Below, in pieces: positions 1 through 7,577 of a stretch of DNA of 64,000 bases. The stretch comes from G965230065 sp965230065 (GTDB taxonomy: Bacteria; Bacteroidota; Bacteroidia; Cytophagales; Cyclobacteriaceae), in assembly GCA_965230065.1 (NCBI GenBank), contig OZ245942.1:6076001-6140000 (forward strand), given 5' to 3'. Under the pieces are notes generated by a model. That model was not told the DNA's origin and ran no database searches. It was given only the letters and a program-made list of their open reading frames with translations. The position numbers and the translations under genes are program-made. Position 1 is the first letter of the stretch, and each line of letters begins with the position of its first letter.

Positions 1-5
1 CAGTA

Positions 6-746
6 ATGGATAATTTACTCAAAAACAATATTGAGGATAACGGGAAACAAAATACATCTCATTCCATTGCCCTTGAATATTTCTCAGAGCTTAGCGAGCA
101 AATAAAAGACACCGTGAGCAGTACCTTTGATTTGCAATACAATTACCAACAACATTTAAAACAAACCGCCAGCACTGCGAACCTGACTTTTTTTACTTTG
201 GAAAACCTTGCAGAAGAGGTAATGCACTCTATGCAAACTTCTTATCATCTTGGTGATTATTCTTTTGCTGATAATCTTAACAATATCTACCATTCACAAA
301 CGGAACCTTCTGACAAAAGTAGGGCATTGTATGAACAAATCGTGCCCCTGGAGCCTAACCAGATTTTCTCAAGTCTTCCTGTATATAATTCCTACCAAAA
401 GAAGCGCATACAAAACGTAATAGCTTTGGAAGAATTGGCCCATCGGCGAAAACTTCAATTGGCCAAATCCTACCAGTTAATTGCCCACGAACGCATTGAA
501 AAAGCCAGGCAATTGCAAACTATGCTCAAACAACCTGAAAGATTTTCAATGAGTGAAAGCGAACGGTTGGAAATGAGCTCCACTCTACAACAATACTTGC
601 AAAGTGCACTAACCCTTAAAATCAAAGCGGATCAACTCATGCAGGAAGGCAAAAACCATTCTGTGATAAAATCCAGGGCACTGAATACTTTCCAATACCA
701 AATAGAGCGAAATAAACTTTCAAAAACACACTTGTATGATGAATAA
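6..746 (+). CDS. Hypothetical helical protein, paralogue of the next gene
   Basis: A 246-residue protein with no signal peptide and long stretches of predicted helix rich in Gln, Leu, Lys and Glu, likely coiled coil. Its C-terminal third (about residues 150-220) contains an ERFSMSESERLEMS block followed by a Leu/Gln-rich helix. The same block recurs as QRFTMSETERMQLQ in the next gene, so the two are probably diverged tandem paralogues. It ends 11 bases inside the next frame, so they are likely co-transcribed. I do not recognise the family. Helical exported components of conjugation systems look similar, but nothing here proves that. The start lies 6 bases from the window edge and could be internal to a longer gene. 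Confidence 0.6.
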   Translation: MDNLLKNNIEDNGKQNTSHSIALEYFSELSEQIKDTVSSTFDLQYNYQQHLKQTASTANLTFFTLENLAEEVMHSMQTSYHLGDYSFADNLNNIYHSQTEPSDKSRALYEQIVPLEPNQIFSSLPVYNSYQKKRIQNVIALEELAHRRKLQLAKSYQLIAHERIEKARQLQTMLKQPERFSMSESERLEMSSTLQQYLQSALTLKIKADQLMQEGKNHSVIKSRALNTFQYQIERNKLSKTHLYDE

Positions 747-1548
747 AATGAAAACCTATATTCCTTTCTTCTACATTATCTTGTTTATAAGTCCAGCTGT
801 TACCTGCCTTGCCCAGACACAGGTAAGTGATAATAAAGCCCAGGAGCAGAGTCTTTCCAATATGATCGTTAATACCATCAAAGCTGAACAGCATAAAAAT
901 GTCTTAGATAATTTTCAAGGCTCTACTTTTTCTTACAATAACTTATTCACGCTTCAGGAAAATGTACGGCAAGACCTTGGACAAACTGTTTCAATCGCTG
1001 ACCTCAAATGGAGTGATCTATCCAAATCCCTTTACCTTGCCACCGAACTCATTAAAGGTATCAGGCAGCCTGGTATGGAATTCGATTTTATGATTGAGCA
1101 TCCTGTATTTCAGCAAAGTCCGGATGAAATATACCAGGATTTGTTTGTAGTGGATTCAGAAAATGTTCTTTCTGAAAACCTACAAGAACTCAATGAAGCC
1201 ATACAAACTTCCCAATCTACCACACAGTCTTTTCATCAGCTGTCTTGTCAGCGCAAAGCTTATGCAGCAGTAGCTTTTCAATACCTATCCCGTGACCTGC
1301 TGGAAAAGTCTCTGGAGCTCAATGAGGCTCTTAAAACTGAGCAGCGGTTTACCATGAGTGAGACCGAACGCATGCAGTTGCAAAAGTATTGTGAAGATTA
1401 CCTGCTTCTTGCTCAGGAAATGCTGCTTGCATCTGATGAATTATTGCTCTCTGTTGGATATGACAAAATTTTATTAAAACAAGCCAGAAATGTGCAAAAA
1501 AAACTAGCGTATTTAACTTTGAGCCAAACTAAATTGTTTAGCCCTTAA
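736..1548 (+). CDS. Hypothetical exported helical protein, tandem paralogue
   Basis: A 270-residue protein starting with a clear signal peptide: a hydrophobic core, then an Ala-Gln boundary after CLAQ. The rest is helical, with the QRFTMSETERMQLQ block shared with the upstream gene. Several in-frame ATG codons lie at 736, 739 and 748. The one at 748 sits just after the upstream stop and gives the tidiest signal peptide, so the true start may be there. The function is unknown. The cytoplasmic/exported pairing of paralogues suggests parts of one envelope assembly, which is inference only. Confidence 0.6.
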   Translation: MMNKMKTYIPFFYIILFISPAVTCLAQTQVSDNKAQEQSLSNMIVNTIKAEQHKNVLDNFQGSTFSYNNLFTLQENVRQDLGQTVSIADLKWSDLSKSLYLATELIKGIRQPGMEFDFMIEHPVFQQSPDEIYQDLFVVDSENVLSENLQELNEAIQTSQSTTQSFHQLSCQRKAYAAVAFQYLSRDLLEKSLELNEALKTEQRFTMSETERMQLQKYCEDYLLLAQEMLLASDELLLSVGYDKILLKQARNVQKKLAYLTLSQTKLFSP

Positions 1549-1560
1549 AATGATATTGTA

Positions 1561-2091
1561 ATGTTCAGATTAACGTTTCCCATTATTTTGTTTGTTGTCT
1601 TCTCCTGTCAAAACCCAAACCTTCCTGAAATCCCTGAACACCGGTTAAATACCCTGCTGCACGAAAAAACCTGGAAGGTGACAAGCATATCCGCTGTACG
1701 AGAGAATGATAGTACTTCTTTAAATTGGTTAGAAGAGCAACCCGCCTGCATTCAGGATAATATCTTTATCACCGAAGCCCCAGGCACAGGAAAGGTAGGT
1801 GCCATCCATGCTGAAGAAGGCAGTAAAATCTGTGATTCTGACGGTTTACAATACCATCACCATATCGCAAGTTGGAAGCTCAACCAAAGCCAGAATATTT
1901 TTTATGTTACCATTTTTGATGAAGGTCATCTAATGCTGTATGGATATCCTGCCGGGGAATCCTACATTGATGAGAACTGGACCATAGAAAAATTAACTGC
2001 GAACGTAATGCATGTAAAAGTGAAGAAAACCATTGAGGGGGAACCTTATACTTTCACAATACAATTTGGGAGGCAGGATATGAGTTCCTGA
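1561..2091 (+). CDS. Small lipoprotein, lipocalin-like
   Basis: A 176-residue protein with a short hydrophobic leader ending in a lipobox-like FSC (Cys16), so probably an outer-membrane or inner-membrane lipoprotein. The mature part contains KTWKVTSI, a Trp-centred opening common in Bacteroidota lipocalin-like lipoproteins, followed by alternating beta-strand-like segments. It begins 12 bases after the previous gene and is followed by a terminator hairpin, so it is probably the last gene of the plus-strand unit. No specific function can be assigned. Confidence 0.6.
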   Translation: MFRLTFPIILFVVFSCQNPNLPEIPEHRLNTLLHEKTWKVTSISAVRENDSTSLNWLEEQPACIQDNIFITEAPGTGKVGAIHAEEGSKICDSDGLQYHHHIASWKLNQSQNIFYVTIFDEGHLMLYGYPAGESYIDENWTIEKLTANVMHVKVKKTIEGEPYTFTIQFGRQDMSS

Positions 2092-2202
2092 TTGTTCAAA
2101 GTGTAAAAAGCATTTCTCAGACCAATATGGTTTCGGCATTCAGATGAGCCACAAGTTTTGCTTGTTCATGGGCATTGATGGTGTATAACAATATGAATTA
2201 AG

Positions 2203-2236
2203 TCAGGCCGAAGGACTGCTTTGGCCTGATTTTTTC
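2203..2236 (+). terminator. Rho-independent terminator of the plus-strand unit
   Basis: A perfect 7-bp stem (TCAGGCC at 2203-2209, GGCCTGA at 2223-2229) with a 13-nt loop is followed directly by a run of six T. It lies about 110 bases after the lipoprotein stop and abuts the stop codon of the convergent gene on the minus strand. No T-run follows it on the minus side, so it acts for the plus strand. Confidence 0.75.
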
Positions 2237-2769
2237 TAAAACCACCTCCTTACTCGCTTCTCATAAGCAAAATAATCTTCTTCAAAAACACTCGCCATAA
2301 CCCTTTCTTCCAGCACAACGCGGATAAATACAATCAAGACTCCAAGTAATAGCACAATGCCAGAATAGATGCTGGGAATGCAAAGAAAAAAGCCAATCAA
2401 CATGATTAGTTGCCCGAGATGGAGCGGGTTTCTGGTCTTAGCATAAATACCCCTTTTTAGTAGCAACCACCCTTTTCGCTCACTTTCCCTATTTAATCTT
2501 TGTTGATTTTAGGCTGAGAAAACGATCAGGAAGGCTAGCGACATGAGTCCAATGGCTGCCCAGCTCAACCAATGGCTTTTCAATGCCTCAAATAGTACAA
2601 TGTGTTGATGATAAACCTCCGAGTATAACGAGAATACTGTGACCAAGGCAATCACTAAGAACCATATCAGGCTGTTCAATAGGGTGACTGTTTTAAGTTT
2701 GGCAGATTTTTCTTTATTCTTTGGAGCGTAAATTAAAAATGTAAGTAAAAAGTAAAGGAGGAAAAACAC
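2236..2769 (-). pseudogene. ICMT/PEMT-type methyltransferase remnant with an in-frame stop
   Basis: Two membrane segments in the N-terminal part (from 2769) end at a TAA stop at 2509-2511. The same reading frame continues without any shift (next residues NQQRLNRESERKGW) into a typical isoprenylcysteine/phospholipid methyltransferase C-terminus. That part has GIYAKTRNPLHLGQ, a transmembrane pair, then EE...F..DY.AYEKRVRRWF. A single nonsense change therefore splits what was one gene. The apparent GTG start at 2769 follows the broken end of an NhaA stump, so the original N-terminus is probably also lost. The C-terminal half alone could start at a TTG at 2466, but expression is doubtful. Confidence 0.75.
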
Positions 2770-3008
2770 CGGCAGAAATATTCTTCAATGGTCAAACCAA
2801 AAGTAAAATGATCGGATAACCTAAAGAGAAATTCATCTTTAAGATAGTGATGATAAGCATCCGCCCATTGAGAATTGCCCAGAACTAGGGCAATAATCGT
2901 TGCTGCAATTAGAAGCAGCCCTCCGGTTGTTTCCCTGTCCAGAAACTTTCGGGCTGTTTGCTGGATATACGCTATTGCAGATTGGCTATTTTCTACTGAC
3001 TGATCCAT
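2733..3008 (-). pseudogene. Truncated NhaA Na+/H+ antiporter N-terminus
   Basis: About 70 residues match the start of NhaA: RETTGGLLLIAATIIALVLGN, then a segment ending FTFGLTIEE. In intact NhaA this is followed by a WINDGLMAIFF helix. Here the frame instead runs into the adjacent methyltransferase sequence read out of frame and stops after 13 unrelated residues. All ion-binding helices are missing, so it cannot be a working antiporter. A full-length NhaA lies at 39683-41011. The stump overlaps the end of the upstream STAS-like gene by 16 bases. The breakpoint near 2790 marks a deletion that fused two unrelated genes. Confidence 0.8.
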
Positions 3009-3337
3009 TCCTTTGCCTCATCTTTAATTTCCAGATCAAAGTAACGGATCTCTGCGCTGGTAAATGGTTTCATAAATTGGGTGATCCAATTCTGCCATTT
3101 CTTTTCACCGACCATGGCTATTTTTTCATAATCATCGGCATGCGACATATCCATTTTTAAATCCTTCCAGAACGCATTGAATTTCCATCCTGAGAAATTC
3201 TCCATCTCAAAGTACCACCGTACTTTTTGCCCACGGTTCACAATGTTACGAATCAACGGATGTATTTTCTGAATATCTGTTTCAGTCAGGTTATCCTCAG
3301 CCCTGGTGGCTATTATGTTGATTTTTGGTGAATACAA
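2993..3337 (-). CDS. SpoIIAA-like/STAS-like small protein
   Basis: A 114-residue protein with the hallmarks of the SpoIIAA-like (DUF3478) family. It has a KVRWYFEMENFSGW strand-helix unit, a WKDLKMDMSHADDYEKIAMVG segment, then KKWQNWITQFMKPFTSAEIRYFD at the end, a nearly invariant signature. The length is normal, so it appears intact. Family members are small cytoplasmic proteins of the STAS fold, and some bind lipids or hydrophobic ligands. The precise role is unknown. Its position directly before an NhaA remnant suggests it was once co-transcribed with an antiporter. Confidence 0.75.
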   Translation of the reverse strand: MYSPKINIIATRAEDNLTETDIQKIHPLIRNIVNRGQKVRWYFEMENFSGWKFNAFWKDLKMDMSHADDYEKIAMVGEKKWQNWITQFMKPFTSAEIRYFDLEIKDEAKEWISQ

Positions 3338-3367
3338 GTATCCGTAGCATAGTGGTCTATAGTTAAG

Positions 3368-4630
3368 TTATAAATTTCTTTTTTCCATTTCAGCTTTCGC
3401 AATTGCCCGGTCAATAGCTTCTGCCTTTGTGCATTTATCATGGACGTAGAATTCTTCGGCATATTTTAGAGTTTTTATTCTAATGTCTTCATCCAATAAA
3501 TTCAGTCTTTGTTGATACTCTTTGAATAACTCATTAGCTGTTTCATCAATTACTGAAATTTTCATGCCCAGTGCCTGAAGATTATAAAGAAAATCATTTT
3601 TTGGCACCCATTCCCCCATAAAGAAAAAGCCGAATTGGTCAGGCTCATTTTTTAAAATAAGGAGGGCAGTTGTCACCACGGGTATGGCCGTAGCTTCATA
3701 TAACTCATTATGGGAAATGGTAATTTCCCTTTTGAGACGCGGGCTTTTGGCCGAGACCCGAATTACTCCTCCATAAGGTTTTTTTGTAAAATTTTGAATA
3801 GCCCATTTGAACAGGCTAACACCTATATGCATTGGCAAGAATTTATTGAAAATCATTTGCCAACTGAACATGATGATGTTGGCCAACCCGTTGATCCCTG
3901 CATGATAATAGGCCATGTTTTTTAAGTTGTATTTTGACGGAATAGATTGTAATTCAGGCATCCAAATTGGGACAGTGATTGTTTTCCCAAACCCCTGAGG
4001 AAACTCTGTTATTTTCATTTTAAAGGGGGAAGCCTTTTTTAGCTCTCCTTTTTTAAGGATGTAAGCAGGCTCACTATGGCCTATTATATCTTTTATGCCC
4101 CCATCAGGAATCTTGGGATCGCGGTAAACTCCTTCAATAAGGAGCTTTTCAGGCTTATCCAATTCAGACAATGCCCACCGCAGCATAAATCCGGGCAAGC
4201 CGGGCTCAAAACCAGCATCCAGTATAAAAAGATGCTCCCCTTCTTCAATAGCTTGCTTCATTTCATTAAAGGCCAGATGCTTTTCCTTTCCCGGGCTGAG
4301 GTCAATGTAGTGGGCGTTTTTTGATTTCAGCACAGCATCAATTAATGATAGTGAGTTCTGATAATCTAAAGGAACAGCGACAATTACCAACTGAACCTCT
4401 GTGAGTATGCCCGTGAGTTTTTTCCGATTGTTGATATCTACCTCAATGGCTTTTAACACTCCATCTGGAAATTCATTCTGAAGATGTTCAGTTTGCTTTT
4501 GGGCCTTCGCAAGCGTCCGACCGGCAATGATAATTTCGTATTGATCATAGCTTGCCAAAAGTTGGGAAATTGACTTCCCAGCCCTTCCATAGCCACCAAT
4601 GATCAGAATTTTGTCTATATCATCTTTCAT
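3368..4630 (-). CDS. Saccharopine dehydrogenase-like NAD(P)-binding oxidoreductase
   Basis: A 420-residue protein opening with a Rossmann motif (ILIIGGYGRAGKS) and a second-strand IIIAGRT, the pattern of the saccharopine dehydrogenase NADP-binding family. An IDLSPGKEKH motif and DAGFEPGLPGFM follow at about residues 110-145, also typical. The middle contains a hydrophobic patch around FSWQMIFNKFLPMHIG. The C-terminal tail (LFKEYQQRLNLLDEDIR) is closely repeated in the 47-residue protein encoded two genes upstream. The start overlaps the stop of the SRPBCC gene by 4 bases, so they are translationally coupled. These homologues rarely make lysine, and the substrate cannot be told. Confidence 0.75.
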   Translation of the reverse strand: MKDDIDKILIIGGYGRAGKSISQLLASYDQYEIIIAGRTLAKAQKQTEHLQNEFPDGVLKAIEVDINNRKKLTGILTEVQLVIVAVPLDYQNSLSLIDAVLKSKNAHYIDLSPGKEKHLAFNEMKQAIEEGEHLFILDAGFEPGLPGFMLRWALSELDKPEKLLIEGVYRDPKIPDGGIKDIIGHSEPAYILKKGELKKASPFKMKITEFPQGFGKTITVPIWMPELQSIPSKYNLKNMAYYHAGINGLANIIMFSWQMIFNKFLPMHIGVSLFKWAIQNFTKKPYGGVIRVSAKSPRLKREITISHNELYEATAIPVVTTALLILKNEPDQFGFFFMGEWVPKNDFLYNLQALGMKISVIDETANELFKEYQQRLNLLDEDIRIKTLKYAEEFYVHDKCTKAEAIDRAIAKAEMEKRNL

Positions 4631-5211
4631 CCCTCAAGTTGCTCTTTAAAGTATTCTAATTCCACCAGCGTATGTTCGGCAGCACTTTGAAGCATACCAA
4701 AACAGCTTACCATCAGCCAACTGAGCGTGCGCCCACCAAAAGTGTCTTTAAAATTTCCATAAATGCGGTGCGAAACACGATACCCTTTATCGTTGGTTTC
4801 TTCAATTCTAAAAGTACCTCCCTCATCTACTGGAATCTTCATGCCGAGGAAATAGTAAATGGTCTTTGCCTTCCAGCGAAAACTCCGGCCTTCATTTACA
4901 TCATAGACTGTCCCATCCAATTCGGCAGTAATCCCGCCCACTTTTTCCTTCTGGTAAAATCTCAGACTGTCCCTGAACGGTTGCTTCGGTTCGGAAAGAA
5001 TTTCTGTGCCGCGGTGGGCCGGATTAGAATCTTCAAAAGCCCCTTCAAAATCGCTGGCCATCTCCCAGATATCGTCTCTGTCCGCTTCTATAATTACCGA
5101 TTGGGTTGTATCCACGGGTAATTGTTGTTGGGATATACCAAACAGAAGCACACCCAATATGAGGAGTGGGATACCAATAGTTTTTAATAGTTTGCTTTTT
5201 GATGTTTTCAT
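4627..5211 (-). CDS. SRPBCC/polyketide-cyclase-like membrane-anchored protein
   Basis: A 194-residue protein with one N-terminal membrane helix (about residues 9-25) and a START/SRPBCC-type domain. The domain opens with SVIIEADRDDIWEMASDFEGA, typical of ligand-binding helix-grip proteins. Later segments such as SFRWKAKTIYYFLGMKIPVDEGGTFRIEE form the beta sheet. It is coupled by an ATGA overlap to the 47-residue protein upstream and by a 4-base overlap to the dehydrogenase downstream. A hydrophobic small molecule or lipid is a reasonable ligand, but this is inference from the fold. Confidence 0.65.
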   Translation of the reverse strand: MKTSKSKLLKTIGIPLLILGVLLFGISQQQLPVDTTQSVIIEADRDDIWEMASDFEGAFEDSNPAHRGTEILSEPKQPFRDSLRFYQKEKVGGITAELDGTVYDVNEGRSFRWKAKTIYYFLGMKIPVDEGGTFRIEETNDKGYRVSHRIYGNFKDTFGGRTLSWLMVSCFGMLQSAAEHTLVELEYFKEQLEG

Positions 5212-5351
5212 AACTCACTAGCTTTTTCTTCAATTTTTGAGCGCCTTGTACGGATCGTCTCAATAATCTTTCTCAACCTGTAAAGCTTCCTGATATCCTC
5301 ATCCAGTGCGTTGAGGCGGTGCTTATAGTCTTTGAATAAATGCTCTTCCAT
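5208..5351 (-). CDS. 47-residue charged protein resembling the dehydrogenase tail
   Basis: A short frame from ATG at 5351 to TGA at 5208, encoding 47 residues rich in Lys, Arg and Glu. It overlaps the SRPBCC start as ATGA and begins 4 bases after the antiporter stop, which is strong positional support. Its first part, LFKDYKHRLNALDEDIR, closely matches the C-terminal tail of the saccharopine-dehydrogenase-like protein (LFKEYQQRLNLLDEDIR). It could be a free copy of that helical tail, perhaps a binding partner or a relic of a duplicated gene. Predicted to be a cytoplasmic amphipathic helix. Confidence 0.6.
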   Translation of the reverse strand: MEEHLFKDYKHRLNALDEDIRKLYRLRKIIETIRTRRSKIEEKASEL

Positions 5352-5354
5352 AGA

Positions 5355-6353
5355 TTAAAAAAGTTTTAAGACAAAAAACGCCATGATCAATAAATAGGCG
5401 ACATAAGCTACATCAAACACAAATATTTGCCATTTGCTAAACCCATGAAGCTGCTTGCTCTGATGGACAAAAAATGAATAAAGCAATGGCATCAATCCTA
5501 CAAAGGCCAGGTTGACCCAATACAATTTAAAATCCTCCACTGGCGTAGTTACCAGGGCCAAAGGGAAAAATGCAACTGTCATGGTTATGGCATTGTCGGC
5601 TATCACGCTGGTGGTTCCTGCGGTAACCTCTCCACCTTTTACCACACTCCAGGTCTTAAATACTTCAGGTGCGGTGGTCATAATACCGGTGATGAATAGT
5701 CCTCCGACAATCTCTGATATACCCAAAGCCGAAACGATGTTCTCAGTGGCTTTCACAATGAAAAATGCCCCGGCCGCTATGGCAAATGCCCCGGCAATGG
5801 AAAGCCATATTTTCTTTTGTGTCCATTCTACTTTTTCTCCTTCTTTTCTTCCTTTAACAATAGCGTGGGTTAAAAAGGCACCATAAGTCCCAAGCATTAT
5901 CCATCCGTCAATGGGTTGCAAGCCCCGCCAGGCTTTTGGTAAGGTTAGTACAGCTACCAGTGCGATTATACCTAAATAAGGCAGTGACAAAACGGATACG
6001 GAACGCTTGTTTAAAGCCAATAGATTAGCATCCAGATGTTCCTGATGTTTGGGGTTGTTTTTGAATTGTTTGCGTGACGCAAAGTAGGCTATCGTAACCA
6101 TGAGGGGAATGGAAATGATATTGGAACCTAGTAAGTTTCCTAAGCCTATATTTGAAACACCCCGGGCAGCACTAGTGATATTGATAGCTACTTCGGGGCT
6201 TGCTGTTACAATCGCAAGAAAAGCAGCTCCTGCCGAAGCGGTGAGTCCCCATTGTTTCCGCAACATTTTGAGCGGTGTAAGCAATTGGTCAGCTCCCCAA
6301 TGTGCAGCCCAGGCGGCTGCTACTAGAACTCCTACCCATATCCATGCACTCAT
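5355..6353 (-). CDS. CaCA-family sodium/calcium antiporter-like protein
   Basis: A 332-residue polytopic membrane protein with the two inverted halves of the Ca2+/cation antiporter family. The first half has GADQLLTPL and LAIVTASPEVAINITSA, close to the alpha-1 repeat (G..l..T S.PE...). The second half has GLFITGIMTTAPEVFKTW and TTSVIADNAITM, the alpha-2 repeat. Ten or so membrane helices are expected. The acidic residues of both PEV motifs are present, so transport looks possible. It lies within a cation export block and ends next to the 47-residue gene. The ion (Ca2+, or a divalent metal) is not shown by sequence. Confidence 0.8.
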   Translation of the reverse strand: MSAWIWVGVLVAAAWAAHWGADQLLTPLKMLRKQWGLTASAGAAFLAIVTASPEVAINITSAARGVSNIGLGNLLGSNIISIPLMVTIAYFASRKQFKNNPKHQEHLDANLLALNKRSVSVLSLPYLGIIALVAVLTLPKAWRGLQPIDGWIMLGTYGAFLTHAIVKGRKEGEKVEWTQKKIWLSIAGAFAIAAGAFFIVKATENIVSALGISEIVGGLFITGIMTTAPEVFKTWSVVKGGEVTAGTTSVIADNAITMTVAFFPLALVTTPVEDFKLYWVNLAFVGLMPLLYSFFVHQSKQLHGFSKWQIFVFDVAYVAYLLIMAFFVLKLF

Positions 6354-6378
6354 TCTTCTGTTTTTATCGGTTAATTAT

Positions 6379-7173
6379 CTATTTAGCTAATTTTAAAATC
6401 CTTACTGCTCCACGCATAACAAAGGCGAAAACTATCCCACCAATCGCCAGATCAGGCCATTTGCTATCCAACCAATAAACCAGTACACCAGCCAGGATCA
6501 CTCCGCCATTTACAATAATGTCATTGGAAGTGAATATGGCGCTGGCCTGCATGTGGGCTTCATCGCTTTTGGCTTTATTGATCAGCCAGAGCGAAACCAG
6601 GTTGCCGATAAGGGCCAGTACTGATATGATGATCATCCATTGAAACAGCGGTGTTTCGCTTTCGCTGAAAAACCTGCGCAATACTTCTGAAAAGCCTAAG
6701 AGTGCCAATGCCATTTGAAAATAGCCACTGATTTTGGCTACTTTTTTCTTGCGAGACATTGCTGCACCAACAGCAAATAAGCTCAGGCCGTAGACAATGG
6801 AATCTGCCAGCATATCCAAGGAATCGGCCACCAAGCCCATAGAGCGGGAAATCCACCCTGTAGTCATCTCTACTACAAAGAACCCGAAATTGATACCCAG
6901 CACCCACCAAAGTATTTTTCGCTGTTGGGAGTCGTCAGTAGCTAATGGCAAATCGGCTTTATCTTCCGTATTTTCCAACCGATCGTTGAGTTTGAGTTCT
7001 CTAATGGCCTGATGGATCTTGTCTACTTCTTCCGTGTGATATACCTCCAGTTTACGGTTGGGGATATCAAAAGAAAGCTGCTTTACCTCTTTATAAGGTT
7101 CCAGCTTCATACGTATCATCTGCTCTTCAGAAGGGCAGTCCATTTTGCTGATATGGAATGTGGTTTTCTTCAT
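6379..7173 (-). CDS. Cation diffusion facilitator (CDF) transporter with an N-terminal HMA-like domain
   Basis: A 264-residue protein. The first 70 residues form an HMA-like fold with MDCPSEE in place of the usual CxxC. From about residue 85, five or six membrane helices carry the CDF signatures: SMGLVADSLDMLADS in TM2 and AIFTSNDIIVNGGV in TM5, each supplying acidic metal ligands. CDF proteins export Zn2+, Cd2+, Co2+ or Fe2+ in exchange for protons. It lies 5 bases upstream of nothing longer than a short gap to its neighbours and downstream of DUF3703 and the P1B ATPase, which suggests one divalent-metal export unit. The cytoplasmic C-terminal domain of classical CDFs is absent. Confidence 0.85.
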   Translation of the reverse strand: MKKTTFHISKMDCPSEEQMIRMKLEPYKEVKQLSFDIPNRKLEVYHTEEVDKIHQAIRELKLNDRLENTEDKADLPLATDDSQQRKILWWVLGINFGFFVVEMTTGWISRSMGLVADSLDMLADSIVYGLSLFAVGAAMSRKKKVAKISGYFQMALALLGFSEVLRRFFSESETPLFQWMIIISVLALIGNLVSLWLINKAKSDEAHMQASAIFTSNDIIVNGGVILAGVLVYWLDSKWPDLAIGGIVFAFVMRGAVRILKLAK

Positions 7174-7178
7174 CCTAT

Positions 7179-7559
7179 TTATGCGAGCGGCTTTACACCG
7201 GATTTTTTGAAAATATTCATGATTTCATCGGGAATCGTCATTGGCTTAAGAGGCGGTACATTTGCCCCACCGGTATTGCCCACCGGTATATGACCTACAA
7301 ATGATTTTACTCCTCCAACAAGAAGACGTGGAATCTGGCCAACAATTTCCTTATAATTCTTAATGTGAATACCAAACAACAGCATTTTCCAATGAACATA
7401 GGTATGGTGCCAAGGATAGGCCTGACCTAAAATATGAGCTCTTTCCAAGTGTTTCCATGCAGTACGTAGGTCGTTTTGATTTTTATTAAACCTATACTGA
7501 TTAAGCTCTTCTTCAAAGTAGGGTTTGAGCGCTTTGGGCATTCTTGTATTTAGTATCAT
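7179..7559 (-). CDS. DUF3703-family protein
   Basis: A 126-residue protein with the DUF3703 pattern: an AWKHLERAHILGQAYPWHHTYVHW core with a conserved Trp, Glu and His set, then a basic patch and a GNTGGANVPPLKPM tail near the C-terminus. The invariant His and Glu residues are compatible with metal binding, but no biochemical role is established. Members of this family commonly sit beside heavy-metal efflux genes, as here between a P1B ATPase and a CDF transporter. Complete and tightly packed in the operon. Confidence 0.75.
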   Translation of the reverse strand: MILNTRMPKALKPYFEEELNQYRFNKNQNDLRTAWKHLERAHILGQAYPWHHTYVHWKMLLFGIHIKNYKEIVGQIPRLLVGGVKSFVGHIPVGNTGGANVPPLKPMTIPDEIMNIFKKSGVKPLA

Positions 7560-7577
7560 TCTTTTAGTTTTTACAGA

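Noticed and set aside
2733..3160. A plus-strand gene across the NhaA stump and STAS-like gene
   Set aside because: It overlaps conserved minus-strand family sequence and has no recognisable domain.
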